A model generated the notes under the pieces. That model saw nothing but the letters and a program-made list of their open reading frames with translations. It searched no databases and was not told the DNA's origin. From NCBI RefSeq assembly GCF_003324565.1, contig NZ_QOLA01000017.1, forward strand, positions 121,653 to 185,652: a DNA stretch of 64,000 nt. The letters are read 5' to 3'. Positions 16,350 through 24,923 of the stretch are shown here, piece by piece; the stretch's first letter is position 1, and each line of letters opens with the position of its first letter. Source of the stretch: Streptomyces sp. SDr-06 (GTDB lineage: Bacteria > Actinomycetota > Actinomycetes > Streptomycetales > Streptomycetaceae). A program made the position numbers and the translations under genes.

Positions 16350-17591
16350 TCAGGTCAGGTGGACCGGGAGGGTGGCGAGGTCGTTCTGGGTCACTATCGG
16401 CTTGTTGCGGAGCTCCGCCCGCGGGACCGCCAGGGAAAGGGAGGGGAAGCGGGCGTACAGGGCCGGGAGGGCCACGCCGGCCTCCAGGCGGGACAGGGCC
16501 GCGCCCGGGCAGACGTGCGGGCCGTGGCCGAAGGAGATGTGCCGGACCGGGGCGCGGGTGACGTCGAAGTCGCCCGCCGTGGACCCGTGCTGCGCCTCGT
16601 CGCGGCCTATCGCCCCGAAGGAGACGATCAGCGCCTCACCCGCGGGCAGCACCCGGTCGCCCACCTCGACGTCCTCCGTCGCGAAGCGGAACAGGACGTG
16701 CGAGGTCGGCGTCGACCACCGCAGGGTCTCCTCGATCACGTTCTCCCACGGCACCGCCCCGTCGAGCACCAGCTTGCGCTGCTCGGGATGGGTCTCCAGG
16801 GCCACCACCGCGTTCACGACGAGGCTGATCGTGGTCTCGTGGCCCGCCGCGACCATGAGCTGGAGGGTGTTGGTGATCTCCTCCGTGGTGAGGTGGTCGC
16901 CGTCCTGCGACGCGGCGATCAGCGCGCTGGTCAGGTCATCGCCCGGCGCCTCCCGCTTCGACGCGACGATCCCCGCGAACAGCTCGGCGAGGTCCGCCAT
17001 CATCCGCGGCACCTCCTCGGGCGGCGTCTGCGTGGAGAAGAACGTGTCGAAGAGGGCCTTGAGGCGAGGGTGGTCGGCCGCGTCCACACCCATCAGTTGG
17101 CCGATCACGTTCATGGGCAGCGGGTAGGCGAACTCCGCCTTCAGGTCCACCACTTCACCGGCGGGCCGCGCCGCGAGCCGGTCGAGCAGCGACTCGGTCA
17201 GCGCCTCGATGCCCGCGCGCAGCCGCTCCACCCGGCGTACGGTCAGCGCCTGCGCGACCAGGGTGCGCAGCCGGCGGTGCTCCTCGCCGTCGACCGTCAG
17301 CATCGAGCGGCCCGGGTTGGCGAGCCCGATCAGCGGCCAGTCCAGCGGGATCTCGCCGCGCTGCCAGGCGCCCCACACGTTGATGTCCTTGACCAGACGC
17401 GGGTCGGTCAGGAGCCGGCGGGCCTCCGCGTGGTGCGTCACGGAGTAGCAGCCCACCCCGCCCGGCAGCACGACCCGTGCCAGCGGACCGGCCGCGCGCA
17501 GCGCCGCGCTCTCGGCGTCGAGGTCGCCGACGAACGGGTCGAGGGTGATCGCGCCGGAGTGGTCCACGGGGCACTGCGTCGGTCTGCTCAT
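16350..17591 (-). CDS. Cytochrome P450 (second P450 of the conservon, CYP154-like)
   Basis: This 413-residue P450 has every signature: I-helix AAGHETT, K-helix EETLR (ExxR), and heme-Cys loop ISFGHGPHVCPG. It is soluble, as usual for bacterial P450s, and needs external ferredoxin partners; none is encoded in the window. The ATG at 17591 overlaps the stop of the preceding P450 (ATGA), so the two are translationally coupled as the last genes of the conservon operon. The CYP154 assignment is by motif pattern and context. The substrate is unknown. Confidence 0.9.
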   Translation of the reverse strand: MSRPTQCPVDHSGAITLDPFVGDLDAESAALRAAGPLARVVLPGGVGCYSVTHHAEARRLLTDPRLVKDINVWGAWQRGEIPLDWPLIGLANPGRSMLTVDGEEHRRLRTLVAQALTVRRVERLRAGIEALTESLLDRLAARPAGEVVDLKAEFAYPLPMNVIGQLMGVDAADHPRLKALFDTFFSTQTPPEEVPRMMADLAELFAGIVASKREAPGDDLTSALIAASQDGDHLTTEEITNTLQLMVAAGHETTISLVVNAVVALETHPEQRKLVLDGAVPWENVIEETLRWSTPTSHVLFRFATEDVEVGDRVLPAGEALIVSFGAIGRDEAQHGSTAGDFDVTRAPVRHISFGHGPHVCPGAALSRLEAGVALPALYARFPSLSLAVPRAELRNKPIVTQNDLATLPVHLT

Positions 17592-18817
17592 CGGTCTGCT
17601 CCAAGGGCGGGAGTGGGAGTGAACGTCACGGGAAGCTCGGTCAGGCCCCGCAGCCACGGGGACGGGCGGCGCGTCAACTCCCCGGCGGTGGTGGCGAGAT
17701 CGACGTCCGGCAGCCGGTCGAGCAGCACCTCGATCCCGGTGCGCGCGATGACCTCGGCCACTTCCTGGGCGGGGAAGGGGCAGCGGTGCTCGCCGTGCCC
17801 GAAGGAGAAGAAGGCGCTGTTGCCGCCGGTGAGCGCGCCCGCGTCGGTGCGTACCTGGGGATCCCCGTTGGCCGCGGCCAGGCCGAGCAGCAGGAGGTCG
17901 CCGGCCCGGATGTGCTGGCCGCCGAGCCGGTTGTCGCGGGCGGCCCAGCGGCCCGCCACGTTCTGGGTGGGGGTGTCCTCCCACAGCACCTCGTTCATGG
18001 CCTCGCCCACGCTGTGCCGGCCGCCCGCGAGCGAGGCCGCGAACCGGTCGTCGGTGAGCATCAGCCGCAGCGAGTTGCCGATCCAGTCCGCGGTGGGCTG
18101 GTGTCCGGCGGCCATCATCACCATCAGGTCCTGGCCGACCTCCTCGACGGTGAAGCCGTACGGGTTGGCGAGCATCCGGGACGCCACGTCGTCGCCGGGC
18201 TCGACCTGCTTGGCGGTGAGCAGCGCGTACATCGACTCGGCGAGATGGCGCTGGCCCTCCAGGGCGCCCTCCCTGCCGTTGATCATGTCGTTCATGGCGG
18301 TGACCAGGCCGGGGCCCTGCTCGTCGGCGAACCCGTAGAGCCGGGCCAGGACGCGGACCGGCAGGAGCATCGCGTACTGGCCGACGATGTCGCAGCTGCC
18401 GGCGCCGCAGAGCGCGTCGATGAGCTCGTCCGCGAACCGCTCGGCGTGGCCGCGCAGTTCGAAGGGGTCGACGGCCTCCAGGGCGTCGGAGACCATCGCG
18501 GCCCGCTCGCGGTGGCGCTCGCCGACCGTGTAGAGGATCGACGGCTGCTTGCGGCCGATCATGGGGAGCAGCGGCCAGTCGGCGGGGATGCGGTCCCACT
18601 GGTTCCACAGGTCGGAGTCGCGCGAGAACAGCACCGGGTCGCTGGTGACCTGGTGCAGCTCGCGGTAGCCGAGCACCAGCCAGGCCGGCACGTCGCCGTC
18701 CAGCACGACGGGCGCCACGGCTCCGTGGTCGCGCCGCAGGTCGCGGTACAGCGCGTTCGGCTCGGTCTGGAACCGGGGGCCGCTCAGCGGGACGGGGGCG
18801 GGGATCGGGCACGTCAC
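17588..18817 (-). CDS. cvnE: Atypical cytochrome P450 lacking ExxR (CYP157-like, CvnE)
   Basis: The 409-residue protein has a normal heme loop (FFSFGHGEHRCPFPAQ, Cys near residue 346). In the K-helix, aligned with the neighbouring P450, the ExxR reads E276-V-L-W279, so the Arg is replaced by Trp. The I-helix reads AAGHQPT instead of AGxE/DT. Loss of ExxR is a known feature of the CYP157 family. The GTG start at 18817 overlaps the stop of the GTPase gene (GTGA). Conservons often end in a P450; redox activity here is uncertain because both catalytic signatures are altered. Confidence 0.88.
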   Translation of the reverse strand: MTCPIPAPVPLSGPRFQTEPNALYRDLRRDHGAVAPVVLDGDVPAWLVLGYRELHQVTSDPVLFSRDSDLWNQWDRIPADWPLLPMIGRKQPSILYTVGERHRERAAMVSDALEAVDPFELRGHAERFADELIDALCGAGSCDIVGQYAMLLPVRVLARLYGFADEQGPGLVTAMNDMINGREGALEGQRHLAESMYALLTAKQVEPGDDVASRMLANPYGFTVEEVGQDLMVMMAAGHQPTADWIGNSLRLMLTDDRFAASLAGGRHSVGEAMNEVLWEDTPTQNVAGRWAARDNRLGGQHIRAGDLLLLGLAAANGDPQVRTDAGALTGGNSAFFSFGHGEHRCPFPAQEVAEVIARTGIEVLLDRLPDVDLATTAGELTRRPSPWLRGLTELPVTFTPTPALGADR

Positions 18818-19413
18818 GGTATGAGCTCCGGAGCCTTCTGCAGGCGTGCGAGATGTTCTACGAGGGTGATCAGGACGGTCTTGCTGGACTCGCGGGCGCG
18901 GGCGTCGCAGCGCAGCAGCGGCACCTCGGGCGGCAGGTCGAGCGCCTCGCGGACCTGGGCCTCGGTGTGGGCGGGCCCGCCGAAGTCGTTGCAGGCCACG
19001 ACGAACGGCGTGCCGTGGTGCTCCAGCCGGTCGATGGCGTACCAGGAGTCGGCCAGACGCCGGGTGTCGACGAGGACGACCGCGCCGAGCGTGCCCGCGA
19101 ACAGCCGGTCCCACAGGAACCAGAACCGCTCCTGGCCGGGCGCGCCGAACAGGTACAGGACGTTGTGCGCGTCCAGGGTGATGCGGCCGAAGTCGAAGGC
19201 GACGGTGGTGGCCGTCTTGGTGCGGACGCCGTCGAGGTGGTCCACGGACTCGCCCGCCTTGGTCATGGTCTCCTCGGTGTTCAGCGGACGAATCTCGCTG
19301 ACCGAGCGCACCATGGTCGTCTTTCCGACGCCGAAACCACCGACGACGACGATTTTCAGGCCGTTGTCGGCGGTCCCCGCGAGGGCGGGCCGTTCAGAGA
19401 TTTCGGAGGCCAA
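18814..19413 (-). CDS. cvnD: Conservon GTPase-like ATP/GTP-binding protein (CvnD)
   Basis: This is a small GTPase of about 199 residues with P-loop GGFGVGKTTM, switch II/G3 as LFGAPGQERFWFLWDRL and a G4-like ACNDFGG. CvnD proteins belong to a bacterial MglA/Arf-like group and bind the other conservon proteins at the membrane, in a complex compared with eukaryotic G-protein systems. The start is taken as TTG 19413 (LASEISERP), which overlaps the end of cvnC by 20 nt. Longer starts would enter cvnC sequence. Confidence 0.92.
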   Translation of the reverse strand: MASEISERPALAGTADNGLKIVVVGGFGVGKTTMVRSVSEIRPLNTEETMTKAGESVDHLDGVRTKTATTVAFDFGRITLDAHNVLYLFGAPGQERFWFLWDRLFAGTLGAVVLVDTRRLADSWYAIDRLEHHGTPFVVACNDFGGPAHTEAQVREALDLPPEVPLLRCDARARESSKTVLITLVEHLARLQKAPELIP

Positions 19414-19741
19414 CGAGCACCTGCTCCAGGATGTCGGGGTCGGGAAGGCGGTGGGCGGAGCGCGGGTGGCGGGCGCTGATGCCACCCGTGGCGTGCAGGT
19501 CGGCGAGCAGGATGCGGACCACCGTGACGGGCAGGCGGAGCTCGGCCGCGATCTCCACCACCGCCGTGGGGAAGCGGCACATCCGCAGGATCGCCGCGTG
19601 CTCGGACTGCATGCCGGGCGTCGGGTCGGACTCGGTGACCACCAGGGTGACCAGGTCGAAGGCGTCCGAACCGGAGCGGCTGCGGCCGCCGGTGAGGGTG
19701 TAGAGCCGGTCCGGCGAGTCGTCCCGGCCCGGCCTGCTCAT
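19394..19741 (-). CDS. cvnC: DUF742 protein (CvnC)
   Basis: This 115-residue DUF742 protein has the typical YTLTGGRSRSG start and a winged-helix-like core (HAAILRMCRFPTAVVEIAAE, LPVTVVRILLADL). CvnC is a constant conservon component of unclear biochemical role. Its ATG overlaps the cvnB stop by 4 nt (ATGA). Confidence 0.93.
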   Translation of the reverse strand: MSRPGRDDSPDRLYTLTGGRSRSGSDAFDLVTLVVTESDPTPGMQSEHAAILRMCRFPTAVVEIAAELRLPVTVVRILLADLHATGGISARHPRSAHRLPDPDILEQVLVGLRNL

Positions 19742-20139
19742 GCCCGCGGCTCGGCGCTGAGGTGTTCGCCGAGCTGCTCCACCAGCTCGGACATGTTGTG
19801 CCCGACGAGCCCGGCGTCCGCGTCCTCGGCGGCGACCACGGCGAGGTGCGCGCCCTCGCCCGCCTCGACGATGAAGAGGATGCCGCCGTAGAACTCGGCC
19901 ATCGCGGAGCGCACCCCGCCGGTTCCGTCGCCGAACTCGATGGACGCCCCGTGCGACAGGCTCTGGATGCCCGCGGAGATGGCGGCGAGCTGGTCGGCCT
20001 GGTCGACGGAGAGCTCCGGCGTGCGGCACAGCTTGAGGCCGTCGCGGGACAGGACCAGGGCGTGCCGGGCGCCGGGGGTGCGCTCGAGCAGGTTCTCCAG
20101 GAGCCAGTTGAGCTTCTCGTCGGTGGTGGTGCCGGTCAT
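19738..20139 (-). CDS. cvnB: Roadblock/LC7 domain protein (CvnB)
   Basis: This 133-residue roadblock/LC7 protein (LNWLLENLLERTPGARHALV, SRDGLKLC, AAISAGIQSLSHGA) is probably a GTPase-binding platform or regulator for CvnD. Its ATG at 20139 overlaps the cvnA stop (ATGA). Confidence 0.94.
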   Translation of the reverse strand: MTGTTTDEKLNWLLENLLERTPGARHALVLSRDGLKLCRTPELSVDQADQLAAISAGIQSLSHGASIEFGDGTGGVRSAMAEFYGGILFIVEAGEGAHLAVVAAEDADAGLVGHNMSELVEQLGEHLSAEPRA

Positions 20140-21566
20140 TCGGTGTTGCCTTCCGGGGTGGGTGAGTTCGCGCGTACGGCCTGGCGGAAGCTGCTGAAGC
20201 GGGCGGCCGCGTCCGACGCGGCGGTCGAGGCGCGGGCCGGGGCCGCCGGCGCGTCGGGGCCCTCGGGGTGAGCCGCGGCCAGCGCCCGCCCGCGCTTGCG
20301 CTTGGGCAGCCCGCTCTCGCCGAACTGCGGGAACTCACCACTGGTCTCGGCGCTGGTCCCGGTGCCGGGACCACCGGGGGTGCCGGTGGTGGAGCTCGTG
20401 CCGGAGGCTGGCTCGGCGGCCGGCTCGTGCGTGGTCTCGGGTTCGGCGGGCGTCTCGCTCGTGGTCCGGGACGCACTGGTGACGGCCGGGAGCTGCGGCG
20501 GAGCGGGTACGACGGGGGCGGGCGTGGCCGTGGTGACGTGGGTGATCAGCTCGTGCGGCAGCAGCATCAGGGCGCCGGTGCCGCCGCGTGCGGAGGGCCG
20601 GAACGAGACCGTGAGGCCGTGCTTGCGGGCCAGGCGGCCGACGACCGCGAGGCCGAGCCGGGTGCCGGAGAGTCCCGCGAGGTCCGACGACCGCCCGGAC
20701 ACGGCCTGTTCGGCCCGGCGCAGCTGCACCTCGCTCATGACCAGACCGCTGTCCTCGACGGTGATGATCACCCCGGCGGGCACTTCCTCGACGTACACGT
20801 GGACCTCGGCGGTCGGCGGCGAGAAGTTGGCCGCGTTGTCGAGGAGTTCGGCCAGGGCGTGCATGACGCCCTCGGCGGCGTGTCCGGCGACGGCCGCGTC
20901 ACTGGTGCAGTGCAGCCGCACGCGCTGGTAGCCGCCGATGCGGCCCATGGCGCCGCGCAGGATCGACTCCATCACGATGGGCCGGGACCAGCGGCGGCCC
21001 GAACGCGCCCCGGTCAGCACGGCGATGGAGTCCGCGAGGCGGCCCGCCTGCGCGGTGCGGTGGTCGAGGTGGAGCAGGTCGCCGAGCACGTCCTCGTCGG
21101 CGTGCCGGTGCTCCATGTCGCGCAGGTCGGCGAGCATGCCGGTGGCGAGCGCCTGCATGCGGCCCGCCGCGTTGGCGGTCGCGGCGAGCGCCGCGGCACG
21201 CGCGGACTCGGCCCGGCGCAGCTCGGCGGTGTGGGCGGCGATCAGGGCCTTGCGCTCGGCGGACCGGGCCGCGTCCAGGCGTACCGCCTCGGCGCTGCGC
21301 CGGGCGGCGTTGGCCTCCTGGGCGCTGATCTGAGCGTTGAGCGCGGTGAGCCGGGCCCGCAGCACGCGGTTGCGCAGCACGGTGTGGGTCATGGCGTACG
21401 CACCGGCGCTGAGCAGGACCGCGGCGGCCCCGAGACTCCAGCCGAGTAGAGCACGGGTGCCGGGCGTGGCCGAGACCACCGCCACCGTGCAGAACGCGCC
21501 GGTGACCACCGCGGTGATCAGCAGGGCCAGCGCGGAGGGGCGGGTGGGGGAGGGCGACGCCGTCAT
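20136..21566 (-). CDS. cvnA: Conservon sensor histidine kinase-like protein (CvnA)
   Basis: The 476-residue membrane protein has two N-terminal transmembrane helices (about residues 12-34 and 38-60), a coiled coil rich in Ala, Arg and Glu (75-140), a dimerisation-like region with LLHLDHRTAQAGRLA, and a C-terminal ATPase domain with the N box LLDNAANFSPP. A Pro/Thr/Ser-rich tail follows. CvnA is thought to receive a signal and pass it to the CvnB-C-D complex. There is no response regulator nearby. It is the first gene of the six-gene leftward operon. Confidence 0.93.
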   Translation of the reverse strand: MTASPSPTRPSALALLITAVVTGAFCTVAVVSATPGTRALLGWSLGAAAVLLSAGAYAMTHTVLRNRVLRARLTALNAQISAQEANAARRSAEAVRLDAARSAERKALIAAHTAELRRAESARAAALAATANAAGRMQALATGMLADLRDMEHRHADEDVLGDLLHLDHRTAQAGRLADSIAVLTGARSGRRWSRPIVMESILRGAMGRIGGYQRVRLHCTSDAAVAGHAAEGVMHALAELLDNAANFSPPTAEVHVYVEEVPAGVIITVEDSGLVMSEVQLRRAEQAVSGRSSDLAGLSGTRLGLAVVGRLARKHGLTVSFRPSARGGTGALMLLPHELITHVTTATPAPVVPAPPQLPAVTSASRTTSETPAEPETTHEPAAEPASGTSSTTGTPGGPGTGTSAETSGEFPQFGESGLPKRKRGRALAAAHPEGPDAPAAPARASTAASDAAARFSSFRQAVRANSPTPEGNTE

Positions 21567-21894
21567 CGATCAATGCCTCGGAGCGCTCATGGCGGGCGAA
21601 AGGGAAGGTCGTGTTCCTGTTCCAAGGGGAACGAGGGGCAACTATAGGAGAGTTGGTGATCGATTTGGATAGTTCTTGGTGAAGATTCCCGCCCCTTGGG
21701 GTCGTTGACCGGCCACATTCAGCTCATCTTGGGCTGTTTCCGGACAGGCGGCGGGGAGGTGACGGGCGGTCGGTGGCCGGACCGCGGGCCGGTGGGGACG
21801 GACGGCGGGCGGGCCGGGACCGGATGGCGGACACGCGGTCGGGCCGCGCGGTGCCGGACCCGCGCGGGACCCCGGGGCGAGGCATCCTGACCCC
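21567..21894. promoter_or_regulatory. Divergent control region between the conservon and the FAD oxidase
   Basis: The 328-bp gap has no gene. It contains GTTCC-AAGG-GGAAC preceded by another GTTCC (about 21613-21632), a possible operator. On the minus strand a TATAGT (near 21640) could be a -10 element for cvnA, without a convincing -35. Confidence 0.3.
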
Positions 21895-24765
21895 ATGGCA
21901 GATGGCGCGAAGGGCCCGGGACCGGACGGCGCACGGGAGCGCGGGAGGCGGCGTGAGCGGGTGCGGACGCGGGACGGCGACCTGGAACGCGAGCTGTCGC
22001 GGGTGGTGCGGGGCCGGGTGGACTTCGGTCGAACCGCCCGCGCCCTGACGACGATGGACGCCTCCAACTACCGCCGGGTGCCGCTGGGAGTGGTCGCGCC
22101 GCGCGACGCCGAGGACGTGGCGGCGGTGCTCGACGTCTGCCGGACGTACGGGGTGCCGGTGGTGCCGCGCGGGGGCGGCACCTCGATCGCGGGCCAGGCC
22201 ACCGGGACCGGGATCGTGCTCGACTTCACCCGCTTCATGCGCTCCCTCGTCTCGGTGGACGCCGAGGCCCGAACCGCCGTGGTCCAGCCGGGCGTTGTGC
22301 TCGACACCCTGCGGGAGGCGGTCGCGCCCCACGGGCTCACCTTCGGCCCCGATCCGTCGACACACAGCCGCTGCACGCTCGGCGGGATGATCGGCAACAA
22401 CGCGTGCGGGGCGCATTCGGTGCGATGGGGGACGACGGCTGACAACATCCGTGATCTGACAGTCGTCAGCGCACAGGGCACGCTTCACCGGTTGTCGCAG
22501 GGATGGCAGAACTCGACAGCGCCTGTTGGTCTACGCGACTTCGTCAGCCGTCATCTGTCGATCCTCCGCACCGGCTACCCCCAGGATCTCCCGCGCCGCA
22601 TCTCCGGCTACGCGATGGACGCCCTGCTTCCCGAGCGCGACACCGAGCTGGCCCGCGCCTTCTGCGGCAGCGAGGGCACGTTGGGGTTGGTCACCGAGGC
22701 GACGGTCCGCCTGGTGGAGGCGCCCCGCGCCCGCGCCCTCGCGGTGCTCGGCTACGCCGACGAGAGCGCGGCCGCCGAGGCCGCCCCCGGGCTGCTCCCG
22801 TACCGCCCGCTGACCGTCGAGGGCATGGCCGCCGATCTCGTACGGGTCCGGGGCGATGCCGGGCTGCCGCGCGGCGGGGCGTGGCTGTTCGTCGAGGCGG
22901 GCGGCGCGACCGAGGCGGAGGCCCGCTCGCGGGCCGATGAGCTGGCGCGGGCGGGCGACGCGCTCGGCACCGCCCTGGTGAGCGACCCCGCCGGGATGCG
23001 CGCGCTGTGGCGGATCCGCGAGGACGCGGCCGGCACCGCGACCCGGATGCCCGACGGCACCGAGGCCTGGCCCGGCTGGGAGGACTGCGCGGTGCCTCCC
23101 GCCCAACTGGGCCCGTATTTGCGGGAGTTCAGGTCCCTGCTCGCCTCCCATCAGCTGCGCGGCACCCCATACGGGCACTTCGGCGACGGCTGCATCCACG
23201 TCCGCATCGACTTCGACCTGCTCACCCCGGCCGGGATCGAGCGCTTCCGCTCCTTCTCCGAGGACCTGGCCGATCTGGTGGTCGCGCACGGCGGCTCGCT
23301 CAGCGGCGAGCACGGCGACGGACAGGCGCGCGCCGAACTGCTCCCGAAGATGTACGGGCCGGAACTGGTGGGCGTGTTCGCCGAGTTCAAGGACCTGTGG
23401 GACCCGGAGGGTCTGCTCAGCCCCGGCATTCTGGCCCGGCCCGCCCGGCTCGACGAGAACCTGCGCTTCGAGGTGCTGCCGAGGCGGCCGGTGGACGTGG
23501 AGTTCGGCTACCCGCACGACGGGGGCGACTTCGCGGCAGCGGTACGAAGGTGCGTGGGCGTCGCCACATGCCGTACCCAGAAGGGCAGTTCATTCGCTGT
23601 CATGTGCCCCTCCTTCCGCGTCACCGGGGAGGAGGAGCACTCCACCCGGGGCCGGGCCCGGCTGCTGCACGAGATGCTGGCGGGCGAGGTGGTCACCGAC
23701 GGCTGGCGCTCGACGGAGGTGCGGGACGCGCTCGACCTGTGCCTGTCCTGCAAGGGATGCCGCAGCGACTGCCCGGTGGGCGTGGACATGGCGACGTACA
23801 AGGCGGAGTTCCTGCACCACCACTACGCGGGGCGTCGCCGCCCCCTCGCGCACTACGCGCTCGGACGGCTCCCCGAGTGGCTGCGGGCGGCGGCGCCGCT
23901 GGCCCGCCCGGTGAACGCGGCGGCCCGGGTGCGTCCGCTCGCCGCCCTGGCGAAGCGGCTCGCGGGGATCGCGCCGGAGCGCACGATCCCGGCCCTGGCG
24001 CCGCGTACGTTCCTGCGCGGGACGCGGAAGCGGCCGGAGCCGCGCGGGGCGGCGGTGACGCTCTGGCCGGACACGTTCACCAACCACCTGTCCCCGGAGG
24101 TGGGTCATGCGGCGCTGAGGGTGCTGTCGGACGCGGGCCTGGAGGCGGCGATCCCGGCCGGGCGGGTCTGCTGCGGCCTCACCTATGTGTCCACAGGACA
24201 GCTGGACCGCGCGAAGGTGGTGATGGGCCACACTCTGGACGCGATCGAGCCGTATCTCGCCGAGGCCGGGCGGCCCGTCGTCGTACTCGAACCGAGCTGC
24301 GCGGCCACCCTGCGCACGGACCTGCCGGAACTGCTGCCCGGCGACCCTAGAGCGGCCCGGCTCGCCGCCGCCGTGCGCACCTTCGCCGAGGCGCTGGAGG
24401 AGTGCGCGCCGCACTGGACCCCGCCGCGCCTCGACCGTCCCGTGGCGGGCCAGACCCACTGCCACCAGCACGCCGTCCTGGGTGACGAGGCCGACGGCCG
24501 CCTGCGCGCCAAGGCCGGTCTGACGGGCGCGCTCAGCGCGGGCTGCTGCGGTCTTGCCGGGAACTTCGGGTTCGAGCGGGGCCACTGGGAGGTGTCGGTG
24601 GCCTGCGCGGAGGACCAGCTGCTCCCGTCGGTCCGGGCGGCCGTCCCCGGCACGGAGATCCTGGCCGACGGCTACTCCTGCCGCACGCAACTGGCCCAGC
24701 TGGCGGGCCACAGGGCGAGGCACCTCGCGGAGGTGCTGGCGGAGGGCCTGGAGGGTGAGGGGTAG
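21895..24765 (+). CDS. Fused FAD-linked oxidase / Fe-S protein (GlcD-GlpC-like, D-lactate or glycolate dehydrogenase type)
   Basis: This 956-residue fusion combines two parts. The N-terminal FAD-binding oxidase (VPRGGGTSIAGQ; GGMIGNNACGAHS; GSEGTLGLVTEA; SGEHGDGQAR) precedes a C-terminal iron-sulfur part with CLSCKGCRSDCPVGVD and two CCG motifs (VCCGLTY, GCCGLAGNFG). The architecture matches membrane-associated D-2-hydroxyacid dehydrogenases that feed the respiratory chain. The substrate is not certain. Codon use changes sharply around 22430-22560 (many A/T-ending codons), while the protein stays in frame. Confidence 0.9.
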   Translation: MADGAKGPGPDGARERGRRRERVRTRDGDLERELSRVVRGRVDFGRTARALTTMDASNYRRVPLGVVAPRDAEDVAAVLDVCRTYGVPVVPRGGGTSIAGQATGTGIVLDFTRFMRSLVSVDAEARTAVVQPGVVLDTLREAVAPHGLTFGPDPSTHSRCTLGGMIGNNACGAHSVRWGTTADNIRDLTVVSAQGTLHRLSQGWQNSTAPVGLRDFVSRHLSILRTGYPQDLPRRISGYAMDALLPERDTELARAFCGSEGTLGLVTEATVRLVEAPRARALAVLGYADESAAAEAAPGLLPYRPLTVEGMAADLVRVRGDAGLPRGGAWLFVEAGGATEAEARSRADELARAGDALGTALVSDPAGMRALWRIREDAAGTATRMPDGTEAWPGWEDCAVPPAQLGPYLREFRSLLASHQLRGTPYGHFGDGCIHVRIDFDLLTPAGIERFRSFSEDLADLVVAHGGSLSGEHGDGQARAELLPKMYGPELVGVFAEFKDLWDPEGLLSPGILARPARLDENLRFEVLPRRPVDVEFGYPHDGGDFAAAVRRCVGVATCRTQKGSSFAVMCPSFRVTGEEEHSTRGRARLLHEMLAGEVVTDGWRSTEVRDALDLCLSCKGCRSDCPVGVDMATYKAEFLHHHYAGRRRPLAHYALGRLPEWLRAAAPLARPVNAAARVRPLAALAKRLAGIAPERTIPALAPRTFLRGTRKRPEPRGAAVTLWPDTFTNHLSPEVGHAALRVLSDAGLEAAIPAGRVCCGLTYVSTGQLDRAKVVMGHTLDAIEPYLAEAGRPVVVLEPSCAATLRTDLPELLPGDPRAARLAAAVRTFAEALEECAPHWTPPRLDRPVAGQTHCHQHAVLGDEADGRLRAKAGLTGALSAGCCGLAGNFGFERGHWEVSVACAEDQLLPSVRAAVPGTEILADGYSCRTQLAQLAGHRARHLAEVLAEGLEGEG

Positions 24766-24845
24766 GGCGGCCGGGTGCCGCTTACATTGGATGGAGTGCG
24801 TCATTCCGCTCGCCGAAAAGGCGGTTGCGGAGCTCGGCGCAAGCA

Positions 24846-24883
24846 GTCCAAGATAATAAACATGAAGGTCCATTGAACTGGAC
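24846..24883 (+). promoter_or_regulatory. Possible operator repeats before the EamA gene
   Basis: GTCCA occurs at 24846-24850 and 24868-24872, and its complement TGGAC at 24879-24883. The last two form GTCCA-N6-TGGAC. A GATAAT (24852-24857) sits between them and may be a -10 element. Confidence 0.35.
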
Positions 24884-24923
24884 TCAACGAACGATGCATG
24901 ACGCTTTTCCGAGGGGAGTACCG

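Noticed and set aside
13915..17127. 1070-residue plus-strand frame over DUF4360, serC and the P450
   Set aside because: It crosses three well-supported minus-strand genes and has no domain-like sequence.
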